Shown piece after piece: positions 1 to 6,376 of a stretch of DNA of 37,878 bases. How positions within the stretch are numbered: the stretch's first letter is position 1; every line of letters begins with the position of its first letter. Below the pieces are notes generated by a model that was not told where the DNA came from, did not search any database, and was given only the letters and a program-made list of their open reading frames with translations. The stretch comes from Clostridia bacterium (GTDB taxonomy: Bacteria; Bacillota; Clostridia; Christensenellales; CAG-138). The position numbers and the translations under genes were made by a program. The DNA is taken from the NCBI GenBank assembly GCA_017451295.1, contig JAFSPW010000054.1, positions 1 to 37,878 of the forward strand. The letters run 5' to 3'.

Positions 1-55
1 CTTGTACAAGAGATTTCTCCGCTCGGTCGCTGCCGCTTCCTCGGTCGAAATGACA
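1..55 (-). repeat. dispersed palindromic-type repeat, left end copy
   Basis: The window opens with the palindrome CTTGTACAAG followed by AGATTTCTCCGCTCGGTCGC and CTCGGTCGAAATGACA. It is the inverted counterpart of the copy at 37732-37785 and is related to the third unit of the tandem array at 16354-16399. Such short repeats between genes are common in gut Clostridia; function unknown. Confidence 0.8.
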
Positions 56-105
56 AGGGAAACGCTTGCCTCCACCGTTCCCGTCAGGGAATGGGGGAGG
101 TGGCA

Positions 106-123
106 TTTTTGCCTTGGCAAAAA
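106..123. repeat. perfect palindrome TTTTTGCC-TT-GGCAAAAA
   Basis: An 8-bp perfect inverted repeat with a TT centre. The identical 18-nt palindrome followed by TGAC recurs at 5323-5340, so this is a dispersed element and not a gene-specific terminator. Confidence 0.8.
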
Positions 124-180
124 TGACGGAAGGGGCTTGCCATTCTCACGCTCAGCAAGGCCACCGAGGAGGAGGGCAGA

Positions 181-237
181 AACGGCGTTCTTTGGGCCGA
201 ATTATAGTTCCCTATATGAAGGCCCAAAAACGCCGTT
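181..237. repeat. long inverted repeat (hairpin) in intergenic region
   Basis: The left arm (181-198) and right arm (221-237) share AACGGCGTT and TTTGGGCC/GGCCCAAA with a single extra base in the left arm, enclosing a 22-nt AT-rich loop. A second, wider inverted pair, ATTTGCGGCA (239-248) and TGCCGCAAAT (309-318), follows. No gene was seen in 1-450; the region is made of repeats plus the promoter of the MarR gene. Confidence 0.65.
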
Positions 238-321
238 AATTTGCGGCACAAAATAAGGAGAAAGGGCCGCACAGGTCCTTTCTACCTACAGTAATTCATA
301 TTAAATATGCCGCAAATGGTG

Positions 322-343
322 TGCCCCCTCACACGGGGGCCGT
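322..343. repeat. 22-nt element shared with 5107-5128 (inverted)
   Basis: Contains CCCCCTCACACGGGGG. The exact reverse complement of this 22-nt stretch occurs at 5107-5128, downstream of the coat-protein gene, so it is a dispersed short repeat. Confidence 0.75.
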
Positions 344-392
344 AAACCTACGGCGGCCCGCTGCCCCCTTGGGGTTATTTTTATGTCCTTTA

Positions 393-421
393 TTGACGGC
401 GGGGGATTGAGAATATATACT
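393..421 (+). promoter_or_regulatory. sigma-A promoter of the marR-gltS operon
   Basis: TTGACG (393-398), a 17-nt spacer and TATACT (416-421), with a predicted start near 428. It is followed by TAAGGAGGTGA (436-446), an almost full-length anti-SD match, just before the MarR start at 451. Confidence 0.8.
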
Positions 422-450
422 TAAAATAATCGAAGTAAGGAGGTGAGGGT

Positions 451-906
451 ATGCTCAGCGATGCGCTGTCCCGGGTGCTGCTAAAGATGCGGCTGGGGTT
501 CTACCGCAAGATGTTCATTGCCGTCAGGGAGCAGAGCCGGGATTTGACCCCCATGGAAATCTTCTGCCTGGAGGTGGTGGAGGCGTTGGAGGAACCCACC
601 ATCTCCCAGTTCGCGCGCTTCACGGGCATCTCCCAGAGCAACGCCACCTATCGGGTGGGGTGCCTTATTGAGAAGGGGTATCTGCAGAAGGTCCCCTCTA
701 CGAGGGATCGGCGGGAGTATCACCTGCACCTGACGGAGAAGTTCAGAGGCTGCGGGGCGGTGTTCGAGCAGAGCATCCGCATCCTCAGCAAGCGCATCAG
801 CATGCGTATGACGGGGGAGGAGACGAAAAAGCTCACCGCCATTCTCGACGACTCCCTGGACAAATGGAACAGCCTCATCGAGAAGGACGAGGTATTGAAA
901 GACTAA
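451..906 (+). CDS. MarR family winged-helix transcriptional regulator
   Basis: A 151-residue protein of normal MarR length. The winged helix-turn-helix spans about residues 30-97: the recognition helix is around SQSNATYRVGCLIEKGYL (61-78), followed by the wing with DRREYHLHLTE (86-96). The outer helices probably form the dimer. MarR proteins bind short palindromes as dimers and usually repress their own operon until a small ligand binds. The start at 451 is fixed by a very strong ribosome site. The transporter gene begins 27 bp downstream on the same strand, so this is probably its local regulator; the effector cannot be told from sequence. No clean palindrome overlaps the promoter at 393-421. 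Confidence 0.85.
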   Translation: MLSDALSRVLLKMRLGFYRKMFIAVREQSRDLTPMEIFCLEVVEALEEPTISQFARFTGISQSNATYRVGCLIEKGYLQKVPSTRDRREYHLHLTEKFRGCGAVFEQSIRILSKRISMRMTGEETKKLTAILDDSLDKWNSLIEKDEVLKD

Positions 907-933
907 GGCGGCCCACCGCCGGGAAGGAACAAC

Positions 934-2376
934 ATGCTCATCCACGAAACCGTATCCGAGTTCACCAGCTTCCAGAACATAGAGGTCTGGAACTTTGTCA
1001 TCATGCTCTCCCTGCTCTCGGGAGCGCTGCTCCTGGCGGGAGCGCTGCGCCGGATGATTCCGGTGCTGCGCCGGTCCCTGCTGCCGGGGGCGGTGCTGGC
1101 CGGGTTCCTGCTGCTGCTCTTTGACGGGGTCTATCGCCTGGTCACCGGCGTGAGCTTCTTTCGCAGCGGCAACAACCTAATCACCCTGGAGGCGATGACC
1201 TACCACGGCCTGGGCCTTGGCGTGGTGGCCATGTCCTTACAGCAGAGCCGGCGAGTGAAGTCCCCCCATCGGAACCGGGAGGTGTTCCGCTCCGGCGCCA
1301 TCACCGTGTGCGGATACCTGATTCAGGGGGTGGCGGGGCTGCTCATCACCCTGGCCTTCTTCTATGCCATGCAGGGGAAGGTGTTCCCCAGCAGCGGCAT
1401 TCTCCTGCCTCTTGGCTACGGCCAGGGTCCGGGCCAGGCCTTCAACTGGGGCCTTACCTTCGAGAACAGCTATGGCTTTGTCAACGGCTCGAGCTTCGGC
1501 CTCACCGTGGCGGCGTTGGGCTTCGTGTCCGCCAGCATCGGCGGCGTGCTGTATATGAACGTGATGCAGCGCAAGGGGAAGCTCCAGATGAAAAAGGACG
1601 CGGACATGGCCGAGAACCTGACCGCCGAAGCCATCACCGGCAAGAACGAGCTGCCGCTTTCGGAGTCCATGGACAAGTTCACCGTCCAGGCCGCCCTGGT
1701 GCTTGTGACCTATATCCTGGCCTATGGCCTTATGAAGGGCATAGATGTGGCCTTTGGCGGCGTGAAGTTCTATGTGAACACCCTGCAGTCCACCATCTGG
1801 GGCTTCAACTTCCTGTTTGGCCTGTTGGCCTGCGTCATCGTCAAGGCCCTGCTCAAGGGCTTCTCCCGGGCGGGCTGGATGCAGCGGGAGTATCGCAACA
1901 GCTTCATGCTCAACCGCATCTCCGGCTGGATGTTCGACATCATGGTGGTGGCCTCCATCGCCTCCATCGACTTGACCGCCTTTACCCACCCGGAGTTCAT
2001 CCTGCCGCTGGTGCTCATCTGCCTGGCCGGGGCGGTGGTCACCTTCCTGTTCGTCCGCTTCGCCAGCCACCGGCTGTTCCCCGCCTATGAGCACGAGCAG
2101 TTCCTCTGCTTCTATGGCATGCTCACGGGGACGCTGAGCACCGGCCTCATCCTCTGCCGGGAGATTGACCCCCTCTTTGACACCCCGGCGGCGGAGAACC
2201 TCATCTTCCAGAACCTGTATGCGGTGCTGCTCGGCGCCCCCTTCCTGCTGGTCCTTGGCCTCATCGCCCAAAACCAGCCCGCCACCACCTGGCTGGTCTT
2301 TGCCATCCTCGCCGTCTACTTCCTACTCCTCTGCGGCGTCCTCTTTGGCAAGCAGCTTTTGGCCAGGAAGAAATAG
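934..2376 (+). CDS. GltS-like sodium:glutamate (carboxylate) symporter
   Basis: A 480-residue polytopic membrane protein with about ten to twelve hydrophobic segments. It resembles the GltS (ESS) family: an N-terminal helix followed by a basic 'LRRMIPVLRRSLLPGAVLAGF' turn, a Gly-rich re-entrant motif around LPLGYGQGPGQAFNWG (near residue 157), and a second-half copy around LTGTLSTGLILCREIDP. Family members import glutamate with sodium. It is longer than E. coli GltS (about 400 residues), so the substrate may differ. The ribosome site AAGGA lies 6 nt before ATG. It forms an operon with the MarR gene 27 bp upstream, and a hairpin terminator follows at 2462-2494. The family call is fairly firm; glutamate as substrate is inference. 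Confidence 0.7.
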   Translation: MLIHETVSEFTSFQNIEVWNFVIMLSLLSGALLLAGALRRMIPVLRRSLLPGAVLAGFLLLLFDGVYRLVTGVSFFRSGNNLITLEAMTYHGLGLGVVAMSLQQSRRVKSPHRNREVFRSGAITVCGYLIQGVAGLLITLAFFYAMQGKVFPSSGILLPLGYGQGPGQAFNWGLTFENSYGFVNGSSFGLTVAALGFVSASIGGVLYMNVMQRKGKLQMKKDADMAENLTAEAITGKNELPLSESMDKFTVQAALVLVTYILAYGLMKGIDVAFGGVKFYVNTLQSTIWGFNFLFGLLACVIVKALLKGFSRAGWMQREYRNSFMLNRISGWMFDIMVVASIASIDLTAFTHPEFILPLVLICLAGAVVTFLFVRFASHRLFPAYEHEQFLCFYGMLTGTLSTGLILCREIDPLFDTPAAENLIFQNLYAVLLGAPFLLVLGLIAQNQPATTWLVFAILAVYFLLLCGVLFGKQLLARKK

Positions 2377-2390
2377 GCACATAACAGCAA

Positions 2391-2460
2391 AAGTTGTAAA
2401 GAGTTGTAAAGAGTTGTAAAAGAAAGCGAAAGTTGTAAAGAGTTGTAAAGAGTTGTAAAA
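2391..2460. repeat. duplicated 31-nt block made of AGTTGTAAAG direct repeats
   Basis: Two identical 31-nt blocks (2391-2421 and 2430-2460), each three tandem copies of the 10-mer AGTTGTAAAG (last copy ends in A), are separated by the 8-nt spacer GAAAGCGA. The array lies between the symporter stop and its terminator, so it would be transcribed in the 3' UTR. The function is unknown. Confidence 0.9.
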
Positions 2461-2461
2461 A

Positions 2462-2494
2462 GGAGTGCCGCCGAAACAAACCGGCAGGCACTCC
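2462..2494. terminator. bidirectional rho-independent terminator
   Basis: GGAGTGCCGCCG and CGGCAGGCACTCC form a strong stem with one bulged A and a short AAACAAAC loop. Read leftwards (minus strand) it is followed by TTTTT, a good terminator for the small gene at 2514-2654 and the MerR gene. Read rightwards it is followed by CTTTGT, a weaker terminator for the symporter. Confidence 0.8.
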
Positions 2495-2513
2495 CTTTGT
2501 ATTGGTATCTTAC

Positions 2514-2654
2514 TTACTCCATGTTGTCGCTGCGGTCGCGGCGGAGCATGGCCTCGGTCTTGATGCGCTGGGCCTGTTCCTTGCGCTGGTCCTTGGTGTT
2601 CTTAGGCTTGCTCTTATCCAGGTAGGACTTCTCAAACTCGTCGTAAAAAGTCAT
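2514..2654 (-). CDS. small charged protein of unknown function (46 aa)
   Basis: An open frame of 46 residues, very hydrophilic and rich in Lys, Arg, Glu, Asp and Gln. It starts MTFYDEFEKSYLDKSKPKN and ends RRDRSDNME. The start is supported by a good ribosome site, AGGGAGG, 6 nt before ATG. It lies 54 bp downstream of the MerR-TipAS stop in the same direction and just before a terminator with a T-run in this orientation, so it is likely co-transcribed with that regulator. No domain is recognised; the middle is probably helical. It could be an RNA- or protein-binding peptide, but no function can be assigned. Confidence 0.65.
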   Translation of the reverse strand: MTFYDEFEKSYLDKSKPKNTKDQRKEQAQRIKTEAMLRRDRSDNME

Positions 2655-2708
2655 GCGATACCTCCCTTTTGTTTTTGTCGAGGGGAGTATGTCCCGCCGT
2701 GACCTCTT

Positions 2709-3449
2709 TTATGCAGGGTTGGCCTTGCACTTAGTTTCCACCGCCGCCTGCACAAAGGCGGCCGTGCCCGGACCGCCGACCTTGTCGATGTTCTCCGTCA
2801 TGCTGCCGCCCCCGCCGTACATTTTGGACAGGCTCAGCAAAATGGCGTCGGAACAGGTATAGAAATGCTCCGAGATGTACCCCTGGAGCTTGTTCACCAG
2901 AGCCTGGGCGGGCTCGGCGGCAGGGTCCGTGTCCCGGATGGCCCCGAACTCTGCGAAGATGTCCATCATGCCCCGGGCGATATCCTGCTCCTGGTCCTTG
3001 GTGCGGCCCCTGGCCTTCTGCTCATACTCCTTCCATTCGGCCGTCTGGCCCCAGGCCGCCTTGGCCTCCCGGGCGTAGTCGTCGATCTTCCTGGTGTCGA
3101 ACGCTTTGAAATCCGCCATGCCTTTCACCCCCGTCAGTTTCATTCCCTTGGCTAAGTCGATCAGATTGTCCAAATGCTCCTTCTGCAGCTCCAACAGCTT
3201 GATCTGCTGGTCCAGGGCCCGGTTCCTGTCGAAGGTGGGGCTGTCCAAGATGGCCCCGATGTCCTTGAGAGGGAACTGCAGCTCCCGAAAGAGCAGGATG
3301 CTCTGCAGGCGCGTCAAAGAGTCCTCGTCGTAGAGCCGGTAGCCCGCCTCCGTGACCTCAGCGGGTTTCAAGAGCCCCAGCTGGTCGTAGTGGTGCAGGG
3401 CCCGGACGCTGACGCCGGTCAGTTTGCTGACCTCGTGAACGGTCATCAT
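2709..3449 (-). CDS. MerR family regulator with TipAS ligand-binding domain
   Basis: About 246 residues. The N-terminal MerR helix-turn-helix and wing run from MMTVHEVSKLTGVSVRALHHYDQ to about residue 75. A coiled dimerisation helix follows (LDQQIKLLELQKEHLDNLIDLAKGM), then a C-terminal TipAS-type globular domain (about 130-240: EWKEYEQKARGRTKDQEQ..., HFYTCSDAILLSLSKMYGG). TipAS proteins bind thiopeptide-like or other drugs and switch transcription by untwisting a long-spacer promoter. The frame is open to 3473, but the promoter's -10 box is at 3474-3479 with a start near 3467, so that ATG is not usable. AGGGAGG lies 8 nt before the ATG at 3449 (3446 also possible). The operator in its own promoter implies autoregulation. 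Confidence 0.85.
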   Translation of the reverse strand: MMTVHEVSKLTGVSVRALHHYDQLGLLKPAEVTEAGYRLYDEDSLTRLQSILLFRELQFPLKDIGAILDSPTFDRNRALDQQIKLLELQKEHLDNLIDLAKGMKLTGVKGMADFKAFDTRKIDDYAREAKAAWGQTAEWKEYEQKARGRTKDQEQDIARGMMDIFAEFGAIRDTDPAAEPAQALVNKLQGYISEHFYTCSDAILLSLSKMYGGGGSMTENIDKVGGPGTAAFVQAAVETKCKANPA

Positions 3450-3473
3450 GATCATCGCCTCCCTTCGCCGCAT

Positions 3474-3504
3474 AGTATAAACCCTGACGCAACGTCAGGG
3501 TCAA
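3474..3504 (-). promoter_or_regulatory. MerR-type promoter with 19-bp spacer and operator palindrome
   Basis: On the minus strand: TTGACC (3499-3504), a 19-nt spacer and TATACT (3474-3479). Centred between the boxes is the perfect dyad ACCCTGACG-TTG-CGTCAGGGT (3481-3501). A 19-bp spacer with an operator in the spacer is the hallmark of MerR-activated promoters, matching the gene directly downstream. Confidence 0.88.
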
Positions 3505-3523
3505 GAGGCTTTTTGAAAGGTTT

Positions 3524-3832
3524 TCAAAACAGCGGCAGAATGAGGCTGGTCACGTAGGCCCCGGCGGCGGCAAAGAGGGCCACCTCTATGAGGGACCGCT
3601 TCCTGAGCCCGAGGACAAGGGCCACGGCAAAGCCTACTACGGAGCTAAGAACGCTCCCGGCAGAGGTGAACACCGCCGGCACGGTCATGGTGCCCAGCAC
3701 CGCATAGGGCAGGTAGTGGAGGACCGAGAGGACGAAGGGACTCTCGATTTTTTTGCGGAAGAACGCCAGCGGCAGCATACGGATCAAATACGTGACCCCG
3801 GCCATAATCAACAGATACAGATACAGCCTCAT
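3524..3832 (-). CDS. azlD: AzlD family branched-chain amino acid exporter, small subunit
   Basis: A 102-residue hydrophobic protein with about four transmembrane helices and the family's early 'AGVTYLIRMLPLAFFRKKIESPFVLSVLHYLPYAVLG' region. AzlD pairs with AzlC to export branched-chain amino acids and their analogues across the cytoplasmic membrane. Its ATG overlaps the azlC stop (ATGA at 3829-3832), so translation is coupled. An AT-rich hairpin (TTTTGAAA/TTTCAAAA, 3511-3529) spans the stop codon. No Lrp-type regulator is adjacent; the neighbouring MerR gene has its own promoter and may be unrelated. Confidence 0.88.
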   Translation of the reverse strand: MRLYLYLLIMAGVTYLIRMLPLAFFRKKIESPFVLSVLHYLPYAVLGTMTVPAVFTSAGSVLSSVVGFAVALVLGLRKRSLIEVALFAAAGAYVTSLILPLF

Positions 3833-4536
3833 GCCTGTGCCTCCTTAGGCGCCGGAATCAGCCAGGCCGCCACACAGGCCCCGCCCACGGCGCTGATGAT
3901 GATGACAAAGCCCTCGGACAGGAAGGAGAACACCGGCACATACCGCAGAATCAGCCCCAGACCGATGGCGGCGGCCACCGCCAGCAGGACCCCCTTTTCC
4001 TCCATCGCCGCCGGGACGATGAGGGAGGTGAACATGCCGTAGATGGCGATGCCCAGGGCGGCGCACACGGCGGCGGGGAGCAAAGACCCGGCAAAGGCAC
4101 CGAGGGCCGTGCCCAACGTCCAGCCAATCCAGGGCAGGCACCCGAGGCCCATCATATACGGGAAGGTCAGCAAGCCCTTTCTTGTGGAGGACACGGCGAA
4201 GATTTCGTCGGTGACGAAGAAGGCGGCCAGCATCCGCTGCCACAGGGAGAAGGTGGGGGACAGCTTCTGCGTCAGCGTCACGCTCATCAGTGCGTAGCGA
4301 AGGTTGATGATGGCCTCCGTCAGCGCAAGCTCCATAAACAGCCCTCCGGCGGCCATGACCGTGACCCCGGCCACCTGCCCGGCGGAGGTCAGATTGCTGC
4401 CGGACATGAGCACCAGTATGAACCCCGGCAGCCCCTGATTGATGGCCCAGATGGCAAAGCCGAAGGACACGGACAGATACCCTAAGCCGATGGGCAGGCC
4501 GTCCAAAAGTCCCTCCTTGTATCCATAGCTCTGCAT
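3829..4536 (-). CDS. azlC: AzlC family branched-chain amino acid exporter, large subunit
   Basis: A 235-residue membrane protein matching AzlC: an N-terminal GLLDGLPIGLGYLSVSFGFAIWA segment, then ELALTEAIINLRYALMSVTLTQKL and the TDEIFAVS motif (near residue 117), with six or seven hydrophobic helices. It is the main channel-forming subunit of the AzlCD exporter. The start is supported by AGGAGA 8 nt upstream and a good minus-strand promoter at 4563-4591. It is divergent from the coat-protein gene. Full length. Confidence 0.9.
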   Translation of the reverse strand: MQSYGYKEGLLDGLPIGLGYLSVSFGFAIWAINQGLPGFILVLMSGSNLTSAGQVAGVTVMAAGGLFMELALTEAIINLRYALMSVTLTQKLSPTFSLWQRMLAAFFVTDEIFAVSSTRKGLLTFPYMMGLGCLPWIGWTLGTALGAFAGSLLPAAVCAALGIAIYGMFTSLIVPAAMEEKGVLLAVAAAIGLGLILRYVPVFSFLSEGFVIIISAVGGACVAAWLIPAPKEAQA

Positions 4537-4562
4537 ACCAATTCTCCTGAAAAATTTGCCAC

Positions 4563-4591
4563 AGTATATACTATTTCCGCAAAAAAAGCAA
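4563..4591 (-). promoter_or_regulatory. sigma-A promoter of azlCD
   Basis: On the minus strand: TTGCTT (4586-4591), a 17-nt spacer and TATACT (4563-4568), with a predicted start near 4556. On the plus strand only a weak candidate for the coat gene is visible (TATAAA at 4597-4602 with a poor -35), in keeping with possible control by a sporulation sigma factor (inference). Confidence 0.75.
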
Positions 4592-4642
4592 CCATGTATA
4601 AAAGGGCCGGCTTTCGTTCAAGCTATCATCGAGGTGATGAAA

Positions 4643-5095
4643 ATGAAACTGACACAAAAGGAAACCATGTTGCTGCAGGATCTGAAGACCTCGGAGGAGA
4701 TCTGCATTGAGAAGTACGGCCAGTATGCGGACAAGGCGGAGGACCCCGCCCTGCGGGAGCTGTTCCTGGAGATTCGCTCCCATGAGAAGGAGCACCTGAA
4801 CACCATCGAGACCCTGATGGGGGGCACCGTGCCCATGATGGGCGGCGGCCAGCAGCCTAAGCCCCAGGCACCCGCTGCCGCCCCCTGCGACAACTGCCCC
4901 AAGAGCGAGAAGGACGAGTACCTTTTGAAGGATGCCCTGGACACGGAGAAGCATGTGTCCTCCGTTTATGACACCTGTATCTTCGAGTTCAACGACCCCG
5001 GCGCCCGGGATGCCCTGAACCACATCCAGAAGGAGGAGCAGGAGCACGGCAAGATGCTCTACGACTATATGGCCTCTCATGGCATGGTGGCGTAA
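4643..5095 (+). CDS. CotF-like / ferritin-like spore coat protein
   Basis: 150 residues from the ATG at 4643, which sits 6 nt after GAGGTG; the ATG at 4637 is less well spaced and the open frame to 4556 has no ribosome site. Two helical halves, each with an acidic/His ferritin-like motif (RSHEKEHLNTIETLM at 46-59; HIQKEEQEHGKMLYDYM at 127-143), are joined by a Gly/Pro/Ala-rich linker with PCDNCP (81-86). This layout fits the spore coat protein F / rubrerythrin-like superfamily. It implies a spore-forming host. The helical design is clear; whether it binds metal is uncertain, and the CxxC linker is an unusual addition. A strong hairpin terminator follows at 5131. Confidence 0.7.
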   Translation: MKLTQKETMLLQDLKTSEEICIEKYGQYADKAEDPALRELFLEIRSHEKEHLNTIETLMGGTVPMMGGGQQPKPQAPAAAPCDNCPKSEKDEYLLKDALDTEKHVSSVYDTCIFEFNDPGARDALNHIQKEEQEHGKMLYDYMASHGMVA

Positions 5096-5130
5096 CGATT
5101 CCTGTGACGGCCCCCGTGTGAGGGGGCATA

Positions 5131-5156
5131 AATGGGCGGCTTTGGCCGCCCATTTT
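5131..5156 (+). terminator. rho-independent terminator after coat gene
   Basis: AATGGGCGGC-TTTG-GCCGCCCATT forms a perfect 10-bp stem followed by TT. Just upstream is the inverted copy (5107-5128) of the 22-nt repeat seen at 322-343. Confidence 0.75.
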
Positions 5157-5340
5157 CGATATACATCCTGCCGGATGTTCGATATGCCCATTTAGGGCTC
5201 GATATATCTTCGATGCGATATGTCTGCGGACAAGAAAGGATGTATATCATATCGAATGCCCTTAGGGCATATATCGAATTTGCGAAGCAAATATATCGAA
5301 GGGCAGCGCCCTATCTCGACGATTTTTGCCTTGGCAAAAA
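5157..5340. repeat. array of short palindromes joined by ATATCGA-type linkers
   Basis: At least seven different small palindromes follow one another: CATCCTGCCGGATG (5164-5177), GCCCATTTAGGGC (5186-5198), TGTCTGCGGACA (5221-5232), TGCCCTTAGGGCA (5257-5269), ATTTGCGAAGCAAAT (5278-5292), GGGCAGCGCCC (5301-5311) and TTTTTGCCTTGGCAAAAA (5323-5340). Several are separated by TCGATAT or ATATCGA. The stem sequences differ but the linkers are shared. No coding potential is seen. It lies between convergent genes (coat protein and M15 peptidase). Confidence 0.85.
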
Positions 5341-5354
5341 TGACCAAAGTGGCT

Positions 5355-6242
5355 TTACCGCTTCACATTCAGCTCCTTATAGAAGTGCTGGTAGTCCTTG
5401 TCGCCGGAGAAGTCGCCGCCCCATTTCCAGCCGTGGGCTTTGAAGGTCTTGTAGCACAGGTCGCTGTGGTCAATCATGCCGGGGCGCTTATCCTTCCGGT
5501 TGAGGTACTCCCTCCCCTCGGGGGGCGAGACCCGCTTGCCGTTGATATAGGGGTTCTGCACGGGATTGATGTCGATGGCGGCGCCAAAGCTGTGCCAGCT
5601 CAGCTTCCTGGAGCCGGTGACCTGCCGGTAGCAGAAGCTGGAGGTGTTGTTGTCCGCCATGGACAGGTTGTCGTCCGCCACCTCCCCATAGTCGTCCACG
5701 AGGCGCACACAGGCAAGGGGGTACCGCTGGGTGTAGAGGGTATAGAAGATATCCAGCACATCGTCCGCCACCAGCCGATGGACCATGAGCTCCCCTTCCT
5801 GCTCCTCATTCTCAAAGTTCACATACATCAGCCGCACATACCGCAAGTCCTCATAGGGCACGCGGCAGCTTTGCCCCGGGGCGGGGTAGCTGATGCCCGT
5901 GATGCGCTCCTTCAGCTCCTCGGTCAAGGTCACATAGAAGAAGCGTTCGTCCTTACTGTAGGTCACCCGCTCCGCCCCCTCGTAGGGGTCCGGCGTGGGC
6001 GAGGGCGTGGGCGTGGCCGTAGGCGTGGGCGAGGGCGCAGGCGTATGGGTGGGCAGCGGCGCCGGGGTAGGGGAGGGGGTGCCTATGGGGGCGGCAAGCT
6101 CCAGCTCTACCTCCTTTGCCGGAGCCTCCGTTATGACGGGGGTGGTCTTGGGAACGGCGAGCTCATCAACGGGCGCCGGCTTAGTCCCCCGGCAGCCTAG
6201 GAGGGCGGTCAGTATAACGGGAAAAAGAAGGAATCTTTTCAT
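5355..6242 (-). CDS. lipoprotein M15 family D-Ala-D-Ala carboxypeptidase-like peptidase
   Basis: 295 residues from the ATG at 6242, chosen because AAGGAGA lies 7 nt upstream and a promoter sits at 6269-6297; the frame is open for 12 more codons that overlap the promoter. It has a lipoprotein signal with lipobox LLGC (Cys17), then a Pro/Thr-rich linker (about 55-86) and a C-terminal M15 (VanY-like) domain. The zinc ligands are visible as SWHSFGAAID (His217, Asp224) and DYQHF (His286), with the family's GWKWGGDF just before. It would act outside the membrane, trimming peptidoglycan stem peptides. The gene is monocistronic. The palindrome at 5323-5340 may end its transcript. Exact bond specificity is not visible. 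Confidence 0.85.
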   Translation of the reverse strand: MKRFLLFPVILTALLGCRGTKPAPVDELAVPKTTPVITEAPAKEVELELAAPIGTPSPTPAPLPTHTPAPSPTPTATPTPSPTPDPYEGAERVTYSKDERFFYVTLTEELKERITGISYPAPGQSCRVPYEDLRYVRLMYVNFENEEQEGELMVHRLVADDVLDIFYTLYTQRYPLACVRLVDDYGEVADDNLSMADNNTSSFCYRQVTGSRKLSWHSFGAAIDINPVQNPYINGKRVSPPEGREYLNRKDKRPGMIDHSDLCYKTFKAHGWKWGGDFSGDKDYQHFYKELNVKR

Positions 6243-6268
6243 ACGCTGTCTCCTTATGGGTTTACCTG

Positions 6269-6297
6269 AGTATACCACGGCCCCGGCTTTGGGGCAA
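6269..6297 (-). promoter_or_regulatory. sigma-A promoter of the M15 peptidase gene
   Basis: On the minus strand: TTGCCC (6292-6297), 17 nt, TATACT (6269-6274). It is back-to-back with the proS promoter. Confidence 0.75.
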
Positions 6298-6334
6298 CAA
6301 AGTATAAAATAGGTGTGGAAATATGGGCAAAGTG

Positions 6335-6343
6335 TGGTATAAT
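6335..6343 (+). promoter_or_regulatory. extended -10 promoter of proS
   Basis: TGGTATAAT is a perfect extended -10 element; no good -35 is seen. The predicted start near 6350 places the open frame's first ATG (6323) upstream of the transcript, supporting the start at 6377. No T-box leader is seen in the short 5' UTR. Confidence 0.7.
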
Positions 6344-6376
6344 AGCCCGAAGCTAAGCAAGAGGAGAGGTATCTAT

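Noticed and set aside
2391..2460. Replication-origin iterons
   Set aside because: Regular 10-mers look iteron-like, but there is no rep or dnaA gene nearby and the array is in the 3' UTR of a transporter gene.
3449..3473. Upstream ATG at 3473 as start of the MerR gene
   Set aside because: It lies directly next to the -10 box, upstream of the predicted transcript start near 3467.
5220..6200. Long plus-strand frame opposite the M15 peptidase
   Set aside because: A shadow of the peptidase gene; the Gly/Arg-rich end mirrors the Pro/Thr linker. No ribosome site.
6323..6376. Earlier proS start at 6323
   Set aside because: It is upstream of the extended -10 promoter's start point and has no ribosome site; the family N-terminus begins at 6377.
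6344..6376. T-box leader before proS
   Set aside because: Only about 27 nt separate the predicted start from the ATG, too short for a T-box.
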